This document shows positions 1 through 11,731 of a stretch of DNA of 64,000 nucleotides, in pieces (positions within the stretch are counted from its first letter, which is position 1; each line of letters starts with the position of its first letter). Source of the DNA: Cercophora sp. LCS_1 (Eukaryota > Ascomycota > Sordariomycetes > Sordariales > Lasiosphaeriaceae); NCBI GenBank assembly GCA_036250225.1, contig JAPZLL010000033.1, forward strand, positions 186,001 through 250,000, read 5' to 3'. The position numbers and the translations under genes are program-made. The notes beneath the pieces are model-generated. The model saw nothing but the letters and a program-made list of their open reading frames with translations. It was not told the DNA's origin and made no database searches.

Positions 1-557
1 GCGGTGTGAAGTGGGAACCACCCAATATGATACGTGGAAGCTGACCAGGCCAGGCTACTCTCTTGCACATGGCTCTCGTCAGAGGACCAGGAGAGATAGC
101 CCGAGAGATCCATGCAGCGACAGAGACCAAAAGCTTCGGCCTCCAGATCGGCGCCGTTCTCAATGAGATAAGACACAATCCTCTCATGGCCGTTGGCGCA
201 AGCCAAGTGCAGAAGTGACGCGGCCCTGGGCTCGAGATGTAGGGGCATCGAGGTTTGCGGAACCTGGTATTCGTCGCCGTTGGCATCATACCGCAAGTTA
301 AGATTGTACGGTCCCTCGATTAAGGCTTCCTTCTCGTCCTCGTCCACAGTGCCCAATGCGGACACAAGGGTGGGCAAACATCCACGTTCCGCAGCCCATC
401 GGGCGGCCTGCCCGGCCCATCTTTTGGCGAGGGAATGCGCCAAGACGGCGCGACAGAGTCGGTTGCACGAGCTCAGTCGGGAGACATTGAGCGCGTTCGG
501 AAGGTACCCAGCAATATGGAGCAGAAGCTCTGGTGGGAGGGCTTCAAACTTGGCCAT
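1..557 (-). CDS. F-box/ankyrin-repeat protein, 3' part beyond the window edge
   Basis: The minus-strand frame from ATG 557 is open for 185 codons to the left edge, so this is a partial gene. It starts with a canonical F-box (MAKFEALPPELLLHIAGYL, residues 1-19), and from about residue 120 an ankyrin repeat follows (LLHLACANGHERIVSYLIEN). F-box proteins of this type are normally substrate adaptors of SCF ubiquitin ligases, with ankyrin repeats binding the target; that role is inferred. It is a paralogue of the gene at 2531-4447: the first 80 residues of the two align with the same F-box opening, and they face away from each other across a 2-kb spacer. No intron is visible in the part shown. Substrate unknown. 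Confidence 0.8.
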   Translation of the reverse strand, partial: MAKFEALPPELLLHIAGYLPNALNVSRLSSCNRLCRAVLAHSLAKRWAGQAARWAAERGCLPTLVSALGTVDEDEKEALIEGPYNLNLRYDANGDEYQVPQTSMPLHLEPRAASLLHLACANGHERIVSYLIENGADLEAEAFGLCRCMDLSGYLSWSSDESHVQESSLAWSASTYHIGWFPLHT

Positions 558-2530
558 TTTGTCGGGGTGCAGAGTGAGCTGTTGTCCGACGCAAACCCGT
601 TTGTCGGTGTCGCGCTAGCGCGTCTCGGAGTTGGGAGTGGGGGCCCGGCCCTCCGGGCTGTCAACGTCACCTGGTCGCACAAAAAGCTTGGAAAAGCAGC
701 CCAACCGCTGTTCCAGAGACTCTAGGGAGTTCTTGTAAACGACATCCTGGAGACGTTTAGAGATTAAAAGAGGCGAGCAGACGTGTTGCGCAAAAGGGGA
801 CAATTACTCTTTGTTGCGATGAACAAGCTCGACCAAGACTCCAAAGCTGCCGGGGCAGCCCCCTAATTCACTCTCACCGCCGCGTCGGATGGCTTTGCTG
901 CACGTGATGACGTGACGCCATTAGGCCACCGAGGCAACGCAATTTGGGTTTTCCAAAAATGCAGTCGACACCTAAACTTTCCTTCGTCCGCGATACTCCT
1001 TCCTGTATCAACGGTTACAGGGCAGTTCAAAAATACAGGGTATGAATGGTGGTATAACGATACCGAGTCCGAAAATGATGGGGACGAAAGTGACGATGAA
1101 GACGTGGCGGACGAGGATATGGACGATGGCGATGTGGAGGATGAGTGCCAGGAGGGCGATAGCGTGGAAGATGCGGAGAACGTAGGAGATGTGGAGGAAA
1201 TCTCAGCCGGGGACTTCCGTCGCAGCCTGGAAAGTACTTGCACGGGATCCATCCCTACTGCAGGCTGGCATCGACATAAACACCGACCCTCCTCCCAATG
1301 GGATATGCGAAGAAGTTGGGCTCTTTTTCAGGAACGTCCGTCTTTCCGATGAGATTGTGTACCCCGCTCGCTCCCCAGGTGCCTACGCCACGGTCCCCTG
1401 GGAGACGAGGGGGATGGTCCGCGAACGCTTCGAATATCGAACTCGGGGCGAAGGCGTTTATCGCAAGTTCGACTCGGCCAAGCCGTTGTACAACATCCCT
1501 TGTACTGCACACGCTCGATGCCGTCAGGTTGACCAGGGGCTTACAGATGGAGAGGCTGAACAGGGTATCGGGCAAAACGTTGAGCACGGTGTCGACGTTG
1601 TAATGGATGTAGACCCGAGCACTGGATTCGTTCTGCCTCCACGTGGTGGATATGAGCCCGCCTGTTGAGGCCATGTGGCATTGGTTTAGTGTGCAGACTT
1701 TTCGATCACCCTCTGTGATATGCAAACACAAACAGGACAGCTTCAACTAAGCTTAAACAACGTCTCGTATCCAGCCCGCTCTATGGTAGCAAGCTTGTAC
1801 TCGTGGAATAGCCACGGCAGTAGCTGGACCAAGACAGTCTCAATAGGAGGGAGGTATCGAGAGACAGGAGATTTTTGGCATCGATAAGCAACCAGAAAGG
1901 GCAAGAGCGAGGCCCCTCCAAGTACCTCCTTGCGCTTGGACGTCAAGGTGCTCGCCGCATGGAAGTCATGTGGGGCCCTGACAGATAGAACCTTCCTTTC
2001 AACTCTCGCCTTCGCAGACCAGAGGTTTGGAGATTTCTAGACACTTGAGCGGGTTCCTCACACAAAAGGCCGCCTTTTTCTCGGCGGGGCCAACCAACGG
2101 ATAACCAACAACCTCACGCCCTATATTTCCGAAAACGTTTTCGAATACCAAAGAACGGCAACCACGGCAATCACTCGCCGTATGTAATCTCGGTGGAGCC
2201 GAAGTGCCTCCGTTTCACCAAGCAAGCGAGGTATCGTGGACCACAATCGTTGTGTCGCGAGGTTGGTAAGGAAGGCGCGCCGCACTAAAGGGTAAACGTC
2301 CCGTCGTGGGTCAAATTCCGTCCTCACTTCCTTCCTTCCAAGCAAACACCAGCCCTTGGTACCTCACCAAGACTTGACAGCGCCTGCGCTTCTAGTTGAA
2401 AGTAGGTACCTACCCATAAACCAGCGGCGGAGATTTTCTCCTCTCCAGCACCCACCAAACCCCACCTCCTCTTTTTCGCCGACCACCACCCACACCCGCC
2501 AACGTCAAGCGCGACGAAAAAACGCCGACC
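558..2530. other. Spacer between divergent F-box genes, with possible gene relics
   Basis: About 2 kb between two divergent F-box/ankyrin genes. No convincing intact gene. Two things stand out. On the plus strand, 1060-1215 encodes a very acidic Asp/Glu run, giving no family match. On the minus strand, two adjacent open frames (1946-1743 and 1746-1255) could be joined by an intron with a branch-like ACTAAAC followed by CAACAG near 1670-1700. The putative protein is not recognised, and the donor would be a poor GTTTAA. I treat both as possible relics at most. The rest should hold the two promoters. Confidence 0.3.
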
Positions 2531-4447
2531 ATGGCTTGCTTCGAGAGTCTACCAGCAGAGCTTCTCCTCGAAGTAGCCTCTTCTCTGTCTGACGTGCGCG
2601 ATGTCTCGAACTTGAAGACGAATCGATTCTGCAGGGACCAGCTCAAAAGCACTCTGTACTCGCGGTGGCCGAAACGAGCCTTGCGGAGGGAGCCCGTTCC
2701 GGTAATCTTTCAACTGTCACCCTCGCGATTGAGGCTGTCGGCGTCACCGACGAGGCAAAGGTGGCGCTACTCGCCACCCCTATGCATCCCCCCAAAGATG
2801 AGGGTTCACCCACCCAGAATAACGCCGCCGCGGCCACAACTTCCAACTTCGATTTTATCAATCTTGTGACCTATTACTGTGATGATGGCGATGATTGGGA
2901 TCCCCGGGCGTTCGGAACGGCGTTGCATTATGCCTGCATGAATGGGCATATCGAGGTTGTCGAATACCTGTAAGGTAAAATGCACAACGCTACTTTGCTT
3001 TTGCTCACCACACTTCCAGGCTAGACAACGGGGCTTCGTTGAACGCGCGTTGCTATATGCTTTGCAAATGTCTGACCCCTGATGACCACTGGACTTGCAA
3101 CGAAAACCGATGCACGTTTCGCACCAGGCACGCTGTGAAGACCGAATGGCTGCCGCTCCACCTGGCAATATGCAAGTAAGTACAGCAAAGATAATTGTCT
3201 TTTCAGACGCTGCTCAAATTGAATGGATGGGACTAACAGTTCGTAGCAAACATGTAGAGCTCGCTCGCGCCTTGATCGACAAAGACGCCTCATTTGTGGT
3301 TTCTCGATCACGAAGACCAGAACCTCCAATCCTCGTTACAGTTCTCCAGTGCGCTGTTGCAAATGGGCTGGTGTCCTTCGTCAAGGAGCTAGGTCAGCGA
3401 TGGGAAGCAATCATATCTAGAAGAGTTCAGAGTCTGGGACACGACCACAATTCTGAAAGCGAGGACGACGGCATGCCTGATGAGGAAGAGTTTGCTAGTG
3501 AGGCCGAAAGGATCATGTCTGATCCCGATCTCATCGCGAATCCTGAGTATACGGCCAACCCTACCCTGTGCGATTCTTTCAATCACAGCGCTATACATTA
3601 CGTCAGTCTCTGCCCCGAGTTCGAGTCTGTGCGCGCTATCATTGGAGAGCTTGAGGGAATGGGCGTCTTTCCCAACGACATCGATTCTGTTGACGAGAAT
3701 GGGCCTGAGGGCAACCCATTGCTTTTATCATGCAAAATTGGCGGCTTCTCCGCCGCTCTTGTGCTCCTGCACTCAGAGTATGTTACAACAGTACCAACCT
3801 TTTTTATGCGAATAAAACAACTAACTCTTGAAAATAGGCATATTACCAGCACAAGTTTGGTCGCAAACTGTCTCGTGTCTGTCCTTTGTTTTGATGATAA
3901 CAGCCTCAATTGGAGACCAGAGCCACCTGGCTGGTACAACGGCTCGGAAAACGGCAAACGCAATCGCTTGTCACTCGCGACTGAATTGTCGAAGATTTTG
4001 TCGCTTCAGAAATTCTGGGATACCCGGATCTTGCACCTTGCTGCTCGAAACGGGCTGGCGAGTGAGGTTTCCATCCTGATTGACCTCCAAGTTCCTGACA
4101 TCGACGAGGTGTCTCGGTTATGGGACAATGTTGTTGCTGATGCTAAAAATGTGACGCCCTCGATGGCTGCTGCCAGTCGGCATCATGCAACGACCGTTAG
4201 CGTTCTTCTAAACTCTGGTGCTGCGGTTGACAAGCAAAACGCAAGAGGGAGGACCGCGTTGGACTTGTCCATCAGGCAATTTGATAAGACTGGTTTCGAA
4301 GCAGCGGATATCCCGTGTGACGCGCACCCCCGGTGCCGCGAGGCCAACGAGTCCACTCTTGCTAAGGCAATGGGTCAAGATGCTGAAGATGATGACTATG
4401 GGGCTGTTGGACCGGCTCTTAGTCAAAACGAGGACACCATCATCTGA
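2531..4447 (+). CDS. F-box/ankyrin-repeat protein with a one-base frame break
   Basis: The F-box starts at ATG 2531 (MACFESLPAELLLEVASSL). Three introns are clear: 2970-3019, 3176-3246 and 3778-3837 (the last is 60 nt, so the frame stays open if retained; it has an ACTAAC branch site). The splice at 2970 rebuilds a classic ankyrin unit (HYACMNGHIEVVEYL then LDNGASLNA), and further ankyrin-like units lie near the C-terminus (AAASRHHATTVSVLLNSGAA). The stop is TGA at 4445-4447. At about 2666-2669 the reading frame jumps: the frame before reads ..YSRW, while the frame matching the left-hand paralogue resumes at AETSLAEGARSGNL. Inserting one G there restores the alignment, so either the gene is mutated or a base is missing from the assembly. 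The likely role is SCF substrate recognition, by analogy. Confidence 0.75.
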
Positions 4448-4619
4448 TGAAGGACGACGATAGGACTACTAGCATTACGCTGTCTCACTTGGTCGGTTCT
4501 CTGACTTGATGGGCAGACGGGAGCGCTGGGAGGTACTTGCGGGTTTGTGGTGTAAGCAAGTTGTAGGATAGATACTGTAATAAATGACACCAACAAATCC
4601 CACCTCTTCCGTTCACCCC

Positions 4620-5426
4620 TCACCAAGCCTGCACCCCATCCCGCGTGATAACCTTCCCAGCATCCGCATCCCTCTCGCCATCAACAACCTTCTTGATGAA
4701 CCCCCCACCAAGCGCCGGATCTCCAGCCCCCATCTTCTTCAGCACCTCCGGGTTTCCACCCAATCCCGTGGCCAAAAAGCCGGGACTCAAAGCCCAAACC
4801 TTGACCCCATCTCCGCTCAGCGCGTAATGCCACCCCAGCATCACCATGTTCAACCCGGCCTTGCTGCTCCGATACCCCAAGGGCAAAACAAACCCATCCT
4901 TGGGCCAGCCCTTCGGGATCCCCTGCGAGTTAAACATGGCGGGGAAAAACTGCCTCGCTCCATTCTCCAAGCTCGACAAGCCCGACGTCACGAACAACAG
5001 CCTTGGACCCTCCGACTTCAGCAGCAGCGGCACAAACGTATCCGTCAGCACATGGGTCCCCGCGACGTTGACGTCGAAGTTCTTGACGAGCGACTCGCGC
5101 AGCGACAGGTCCAGCTTGGGGCCGAGGCCGTGGTCCCAGGAGCCGCCTGCGTTGTTGACCAGGGCGTCGATGCGACCGTGCTTGGAGGAGATGGTCTCGT
5201 AGGCAGCGGCGATGGAGGCGTCGGATTCGAGGTCGATTTGGACGAGTTCGAGGGTGGAAGGGGTGGAGGGGAAGGCGGACTTGAGTTGGGCGATGGCGGC
5301 GGTACCTTTCTCTGTGGAGCGGCTGCCGAGGATGATGTGGTAGGGGGTAGGCGAGGGCAGGAAGGCGGCGACGGCCTCGTAGCCGATGCCGGTGTTTGCG
5401 CCTGTGATGAAGATGATTGGGGCCAT
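4620..5426 (-). CDS. Short-chain dehydrogenase/reductase
   Basis: A single-exon protein of 268 aa. The frame is open further upstream to 5825, but that extension is low-complexity Asn/Thr/Pro sequence; I start at ATG 5426 because the Rossmann strand follows at once (MAPIIFITGANTGIGYE). The classical SDR signature is complete: TGANTGIG at residues 8-15 for the dinucleotide, NNAG at 91-94, a Ser in the FVTSG strand near 148, and catalytic YRSSK at 185-189. It should be a cytosolic NAD(P)(H)-dependent oxidoreductase. The substrate cannot be told from sequence, and no biosynthetic cluster surrounds it. It ends 172 bp from the convergent F-box/ankyrin gene. A large plus-strand ORF over the same bases is an antisense shadow. 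Confidence 0.85.
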   Translation of the reverse strand: MAPIIFITGANTGIGYEAVAAFLPSPTPYHIILGSRSTEKGTAAIAQLKSAFPSTPSTLELVQIDLESDASIAAAYETISSKHGRIDALVNNAGGSWDHGLGPKLDLSLRESLVKNFDVNVAGTHVLTDTFVPLLLKSEGPRLLFVTSGLSSLENGARQFFPAMFNSQGIPKGWPKDGFVLPLGYRSSKAGLNMVMLGWHYALSGDGVKVWALSPGFLATGLGGNPEVLKKMGAGDPALGGGFIKKVVDGERDADAGKVITRDGVQAW

Positions 5427-5827
5427 GATGGTGATGTTGGTGGTGTTAGTTGTGGTGGGTCGGATGATTTCGGGTGAGATGATGGAGTAGTACGATTGGA
5501 AGGAGGCTGGTGGTGTTGGAGAAGGTGGGATGGATTTGGTCAAGGTATGAGGTCGGTTTATATCAACTCGTTTGAATGCAATGTTGTTGGTGTTGGTGTT
5601 GTTAATGTTGTTGTTGAAGGCTGTAATTTTGGATGCTCTCGCACTTAACGGATTTAAGCAGTTTCCTGTGTCGCGATTCGCGAACGGGGAGCTCGGACAA
5701 GTCTCAATCCCGCTTCGTGGGGTCGCGACCGAAATCGTCCGACCGAAAGGGTTGAACGCCCTCGTCACTGCTTGCGTAAGACACAGGCTATTGGATGCAT
5801 CATTGGGAAAAACAAAACACCGCACGA

Positions 5828-8462
5828 CTAAGAAGGATCAATCACATTATTTCCCGCTTCATCCGTCGACGCCGCGATAACAGTGGCGAGCTCGGAGCTC
5901 TTGAGCACAGGGGTCCCAAGCTTCCTTGTCGTGTAGATGGTGAAGCCGAGGAAGAGGTAGGACAGGAGCAATTCAGTTGCCAAGAAGGCAGTCCAGCCCC
6001 ACTGGATTTCGACGTAGGTCTCGCGAATCCAGGCCACACCCTGGTGGATTTGCGCCCTTGGGGGAGTACTTCTTATCCTGCCGTTCTGTTAGTCCCGCGT
6101 TCTGATTCATGATGTTGGTGATGGGGGCAGTTGGGACTTGGGAAACGTACATATTCGACAATGCGATTGCCATGCCCTCAAAGTACTCGCCGAGAAGCTC
6201 GTACTGCCTACTCTCACTGATTTTGGCGCCTCTTGGGAATTGTGGCTCCATCAAAATGTAGTCAATGTCGCGGCTCGCGGCACTCGCTAAGCCCATCGCA
6301 GCATGTGTGGTGAGGCCGTCCCACATGTAGAAAAGCAGGTAAGAAAACCCGATATTCTCCTCCATTTCAGCAGCGGGGTAGTGGTCGACACGGTAGATCG
6401 AAGGCGTCCCGGTTGGGTCATTCGGGCCTTGCAGTTGCATTGACACCATTCCATGTCTCTCCTTGAAAGAGGGGCGTTTGTCCGTCCAATTACAGTATCT
6501 GAGAAGTAGGTCGGAGCCGGGAACATGGGTGCCACAATCCAGGTTGGGCAGGGGCTGGCTCTCTGGAATGTCGAGTGGAATGTTGGACGAGGAAATGACT
6601 CTGGTTGTAGTGTTCCCTTCAAAGTACTCGGCCTTGTAGGTATTCACGCAGAAATAATAGAAGATTTCGATTGCGTGAAACTCCCAAGGTTTTGCATCTG
6701 CGGCGCGGTCGTATCCGGGGTACTATCACAGCCCAAGTAGTGTCTCGTTAGCCGCGAGGAATAGTGGACACTGAATGATGGAGACAAACTTACCGACACA
6801 TTTCCCGCCGTGGTCCAAATCCCGTAGACGTGAGACAGGGCGGTGAATTGATCATCGGGATCGTTGAAAGCAATACTGGAGTTTAGAGCCGTAAAGTGGT
6901 ACGCGAACGAGAGCGGGGTTACCAACTCCATATCGACCTCCGGCTTGAGGGAGGCGTTCCATGCCGTCGTGACAGGTTCAAAGACAAAACCCTCGAGCAA
7001 TCTAGGCCACAAAGGAAGCTAGGGGACGGGAAGGCACCGAGATTGACAAACTTACGGTCCACTGTCAACACCGCCAGCAGTCCAATCTATCGAGGTAGAA
7101 TTATGGATGGGCGATATCTTGAGAAAGTGACTAATGTCCTTGACTTTTGAACCTTGTATAATGTCCTTGACTTTTGAACCTTGTATAATGTCCTTGACTT
7201 TTGAACCTTGTATGTTTGTGCAAGGCAGTTGCTTAGCTAAGAGGGCAAAGATAATTGTTTAACGGGTTGGGCGGAACCCTTACAAACAGCCAGCGATGTG
7301 GATGGTTCAAACGTGCAGTTGCTTGTCCCACGATCGGCAGCCAGGTGTTGGATTGGCTTGCCCGCCGTATTCTGCGAGCCTTCGACGGCGGTGTCGGCGA
7401 TAGTCCATCTGCGATTGAGGTTGGCGTCGTGAACGTCAACCATGAACTCGGTTGCAAATACTAGGTGTGCCGCTTCCTCGGTTGGGGTCGATCGTTCCTG
7501 ATACGAGATCCTTTCGAGGACAGTCAGTTGTGGACTTCTTCTCCTCTCGCGAAAGGGCCGCAAGGGGTGGCTACCTACATTTGCTGCGTGATGGGAGATG
7601 TAAAGACGCTGATGAGTGAAAGACATCCGGCAATTGTAACTAGATGATCCAAGTGGAATCTTCGAATCATCAGAGCTGCGCCCCAAGGGCCCCTACTGGC
7701 AGTGTCGACCAGATCAAAGTCGTGGATGGTGTTGTGACGTGTGCTGGCAAGGTTCCACTTCCACTGGGCAAGGGACTCTGCGACAAGCGTCATAAACGCA
7801 GCCTGGTTGCCAGCAGTTGTTGGAAGAGTGCTTTGATGAGGTTGACGAGGTACGTACCTTTGAAAATGTGGCAAAAAAGGCTAGGAACGTGTTGAGAGTT
7901 AGGTTCATGGGTAACGAAGGGAGCGGACGTGAGCCATAGACTCGGAGGACCGTGACGATTACTGGGAACCAGTTAGCCGGGTAGTCCGCCAACTCGATTG
8001 GGCTTTCTCACTGATGAAAGAGCTAAGAGAGATGACGGAGTACAAAATCTCGGCCAGCCATTGCCTCCAGACTGGCGCTACTGTCGGTCCCGAAGGGCGC
8101 AACCCGACAGCTATATCCTGAACCCAGCCACGAAAAGAGGTCTGGGCTTGACCGGACGGCAAAGCTTCCACCTGCGCGGGTGGAGTATGCGATGTGTCCT
8201 CCTGTTCGGGGGTTAAAGTAGCGGGTGGCGAGTCTGGGTCATTGCGCTGGCTTTGACCCTCGACAATTGGCGATGATGAGACCCCCCGCAGAGGGGCAGC
8301 CTCCGTGGATGGGCTTTCGTCGACTCCGTGAGTGCTTGATGAAAGAGCCACGCTAGCGGTCTCAGGTCCCAAGGGTGGTGGTGTCGGAGCCGTAACGTTC
8401 AAGTTGTCGACTTCGAGTGTCGCCTGGCTCACAGGCCGTTGTACACGCTCCTCGGGATTCAT
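5828..8462 (-). CDS. DUF3176 fungal membrane protein, eight exons
   Basis: Exons on the minus strand are 8462-8012, 7961-7858, 7802-7579, 7510-7284, 7206-7056, 7001-6794, 6722-6151 and 6077-5828. All phases match and give 728 aa. The N-terminus is a Ser/Pro/Thr-rich cytosolic tail. The DUF3176 region follows, with a membrane segment (WLAEILYSVISLSSF), then RVYGSRPLPSLPMNLTLNT, the conserved DTASRGPWGA, and a membrane segment ending SPITQQ. Next come NCTFEPSTSLAVC and an extracellular Cys/N-glycosylation-rich part. A last membrane helix (FLATELLLSYLFLGFTIY) precedes a short tail with the usual KSSELA. Function of the family is unknown; it is common in Pezizomycotina. The start of exon 5 falls inside a 27-bp triplication (see repeat). 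The 7579/7510 junction has an alternative acceptor at 7535; I chose the one with a CTGAC branch site. Confidence 0.85.
7133..7213. repeat. Three perfect 27-bp tandem units spanning a splice acceptor
   Basis: The units are 7133-7159, 7160-7186 and 7187-7213, identical to one another. On the minus strand each contains TACAAG followed by GTTCAAAAG, so each carries the same 3' splice site for intron 4 of the DUF3176 gene. The three possible exon starts are 7206, 7179 and 7152. Because 27 is a multiple of three, each choice keeps the frame and changes the protein by nine residues (SKVKDIIQG). The innermost choice gives the compact VCSKVKDISHF form expected of the family. Confidence 0.85.
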
Positions 8463-11400
8463 ATTGAGAAGACCTGTTGAGCCCTTACTTTACTTCTTCA
8501 GCGGCTGGCCAAGACCGGCTTTCATATCCCTCTCCTCTGCCGCCATCAAGCCAGTCCAGCCAATAACAAAGTCTAAGCAAGGTGCATGCTGAACAGTACT
8601 GCCTGCGACACCACGCTTGCAGAACTAGGAAGACTGCAGATTCTGCGAGGGCAAACCGACCGACGCCATTCGTAGGATCCCGAGAAGGCGCGATATCGCC
8701 AGTTCAGCGCCAAGGTCAGGTTGAAGTCTCTCTGCACTGTCCCCAATCAGTGAAGAGGCGCCCATGTAAAAGCTGAAGATGAGTAACGACTCGAGGTAGG
8801 GCGTGACGGCTTATTCATCGCATTTACGCTGCCAAGGTGTTAGCGCTGCGGACTGGGAAATCGCTCATGATAAGGGAGGGCGGCTGAAGAGGTTTGGCTC
8901 ACCATGATCCAATCCCAGCAAACATTTGCCGATGCGTCACATGTCGTCACCTAGGAACTTTGCAATTGCCACAGATATTGATGGGTATCCAACCAATGGG
9001 GGGTGAGAAATACTGACCAGCGGAGTGCATCACCAGCTCCGTATTGGCTGCCACCATGCATTCGGTTTGTCTTGCCCCTTCTGGGCGCGCAGAACTGAGC
9101 GACTTTGAATCCGCATACCGGCGTCTCTGTCAAGTACGGTTGCCTCTACGGTCGACAGCTCTCAAGGGCAAGAAGGCGATATCAGAGTGAGCCGGGCGCA
9201 TGGCGACGAGAAGGACGGGGGTAAGGGTGGTAGGAAGGGGAAAAAGAAGGAGAATACCTTGATGGCGGAGTTGGCAACGTGCGAAATGGGCGCCTCGGAA
9301 TTGCGGAGTGTTCACACGGAGTTTTTGGCCAAGGGTCGTGTTGAGTTGAAGGAGGGCAGCATGGGCAGGCAGGGAGCATTCTTGGCCTTTGCTGTTGCCC
9401 AGAGGTCATCGGGCCATTAGGCCCATTACGTTGGTAATCGCAAGCGACCGAACATGGAAGTTGCGATGAAGAAGTAATCTCACCGGCGCAGAAGCTGCGC
9501 TCGGCTGCCAACATTGTGACAAAAGAGCCGAGACACGAAGACCAGTTGATGCCACTTCAAGTGGTATGAACGGGTACTTCAAAGCACAATATGCCTGAAA
9601 ATGAAACGAAAATGCTTTTCCAATGGTGTATCTAGGTATCTAGTAATTCACTAAAGCATTTAGACCTTGTATCCACCCTCTTTCGGTGGATGAACATCCT
9701 TTCGACCTTTTGGGTGTGGCATTTATTTTTGCACGGAAGTTGCTCTGGCGCCCCGCGTTTCCATCCCGCCCCCACCCCCGCCCCCGCCCCGCAAAGTCTT
9801 TGCCATTCCACAGCTCCATCAGACCTCTGCATCTACGACGACAAACAAGAAGCGAGTTCTCGAAACGATATGACACTCAACATCTAAAACCCACATTACC
9901 CTCTCCCTCTAAAATGGTGACACAACAAAGAAGCGGGTATACTAGAACAACCGAAGCAAGTGTCAATGTCTGGAACGGCGTGGGGGAGACGGCCTGCGCA
10001 ACGCAACCCAGACATGCGAGACGGGACAGCCCAATCGGACGGAACCCAGTTTCCCACGAACAACGGAACCTAAAGCATACAACCTGGGTTGTCGGGACGA
10101 CTTCAATCTTTGGAGCTCACGAGCCTTTCCTCTGTCGTCGCAGGGCGCAGCTTAGTGGGGGTAAGCCCGACCTCTCATACGGACGCTATCTCACCCTGCA
10201 GATAACAATTCATCGTATTCGGATGCTGGGCCGAGGAGTTCTAGATCAACGTGGAAGACATGTGCTGTCCATGCAGTTTTGAGAAGTCGGTGAAGCATTG
10301 AAGCCAGGTGCGCTTCCCAGCCACCAATGCCAGTTGCCAGCGTCCAACGGGCCGAACGTCCTGCATCCGTGCTAAAGCCGCTGCGACTCCCAGATTTTGG
10401 AGGAGAAATTTCTCCGTTTCGGGGCCCCGCACCCCGAACACACTGACAGCGACAAGAGCCGCTATGCCGCACCGAGCATGGTGCCCGTGGGGAGAGTATC
10501 CGACCACGTTGTGGCGTCGGGCATGGCGCTGTGTTTCCGATCCCCTATCTCGAGCTAACTGCTGGCGAGAACACGCACCCAGGGATTGCGACCTGAAGCT
10601 CGGACGCCCTCGCCGCCATCTTCCCCGCTTCCCACCAACCTTATCCTCGGCGGCGTCTGACGACCTCCCTCCTCGCTGGAAAAAACGCTCGAGACGAGGA
10701 GTGCATTCGAGCTGCAATAGCGCGGCAGTTATCAGGCCATGCGACGGCGCTGCGAATTGCGATATGCACCCGTCAGCTTGCTCGTCACGTCGAGCGCCTG
10801 CGCCAAGGGGGCCAAGGTGGCATCCAACGTGCCGCCAAGGGTGCAACAGTCACAGCAGTCATGTTGTTAGCAAATGCCTGTGTCACCCAGTGTCACAGCG
10901 TCACCCCGCCATTCGACCCTGTGCGCCAGGATCCGCGATCTTCGCCCGGCCTGGTTGACCTTACCTTGGACCGGATCTTGACAGTCGGGCGAGTGGAACC
11001 CGTCGCCTCGGAGCTTTAGCCTAAAGCACCCAGACCAGCAAACATGCAGGCTGCACTCACAGCAGCATCGCGAACAACCCGTGGAGGTGTCGACAAAGGT
11101 TCGTCTGGCCTGTCGCCATATGATTCGTGTCACTAGCATGCCGTGCGCGGCAATGCTGCGGAACAGGCCAGGATCCCCTCGACTGGTCCTGGTGCTGGAG
11201 GAGGCGCTCTGTGCTCCCGGTCCCACCTCCCGAATCCCACGGAGCGGGGGCCGGTGTTGTCGGACGGCGGGAATTCCACATTCGTCGTCTCGTCCCCGTT
11301 GCCACGTCCTTGGCTTCTTGGCCCAACCAGACTGCACCGTGCTTCGCATGCAACAAGAAGCCGCCAAGCAGCGTCCGATGCTTGCAGAGTGTCTTCGCAC

Positions 11401-11731
11401 CCTTTTTCCCCCTTGGCGGGCACGTGGCAGCCATTTCCTGAACCCAGGTTCTGCATGCGCCGAAGCCCGCCCACCTTCGCGTCATCTTTATGAAGCTGCT
11501 TCTTCTTCCGCCCCTTCTCCAAAAATTCTCCGTTCCCCCTATCCCACTTTTCTCCAGCCCCGAGTAAACAACCTTAACTAAACGTCGCGTCTTTCGGATA
11601 TCGGCAGCCCCAGACGCACGCTGGATGGCAGGACCCTGAAACATTAGTCCTAGTATCATGTCTAGGTAGACCTCGTCGGCACACACATCCTCGTTCTGCA
11701 TCGTCGGTTCGGTGGCGTCAAACAAGCCAAG
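8463..11731. other. Gene-poor stretch, 3.3 kb
   Basis: Several open frames exist on both strands (for example 9686-10282 plus, 10241-10846 minus, 11057-11746 minus), but they overlap each other, are rich in Arg/Pro/Ser/Gly as expected of GC-rich noncoding DNA, and show no motif, signal peptide or family resemblance. I see no RNA gene or repeat. The left end should hold the DUF3176 promoter and the right end the promoter of the zinc-module gene. Confidence 0.5.

Noticed and set aside
1255..1946. Two minus-strand frames that might form a gene
   Set aside because: Only a weak donor and no recognisable protein; kept as a note in the spacer entry.
4584..5477. Long plus-strand ORF (297 codons)
   Set aside because: Antisense to the SDR with its full set of motifs; Gly/Asp-rich composition typical of an antisense frame.
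7133..7213. Possible CRISPR-like direct repeats
   Set aside because: Three head-to-tail copies without spacers, inside a spliced eukaryotic gene; a minisatellite.
10241..10846. Minus-strand ORF of 201 codons in a gene-poor area
   Set aside because: Overlaps a similar-sized plus ORF; Arg/Gly/His-rich, no motif, no splice support.
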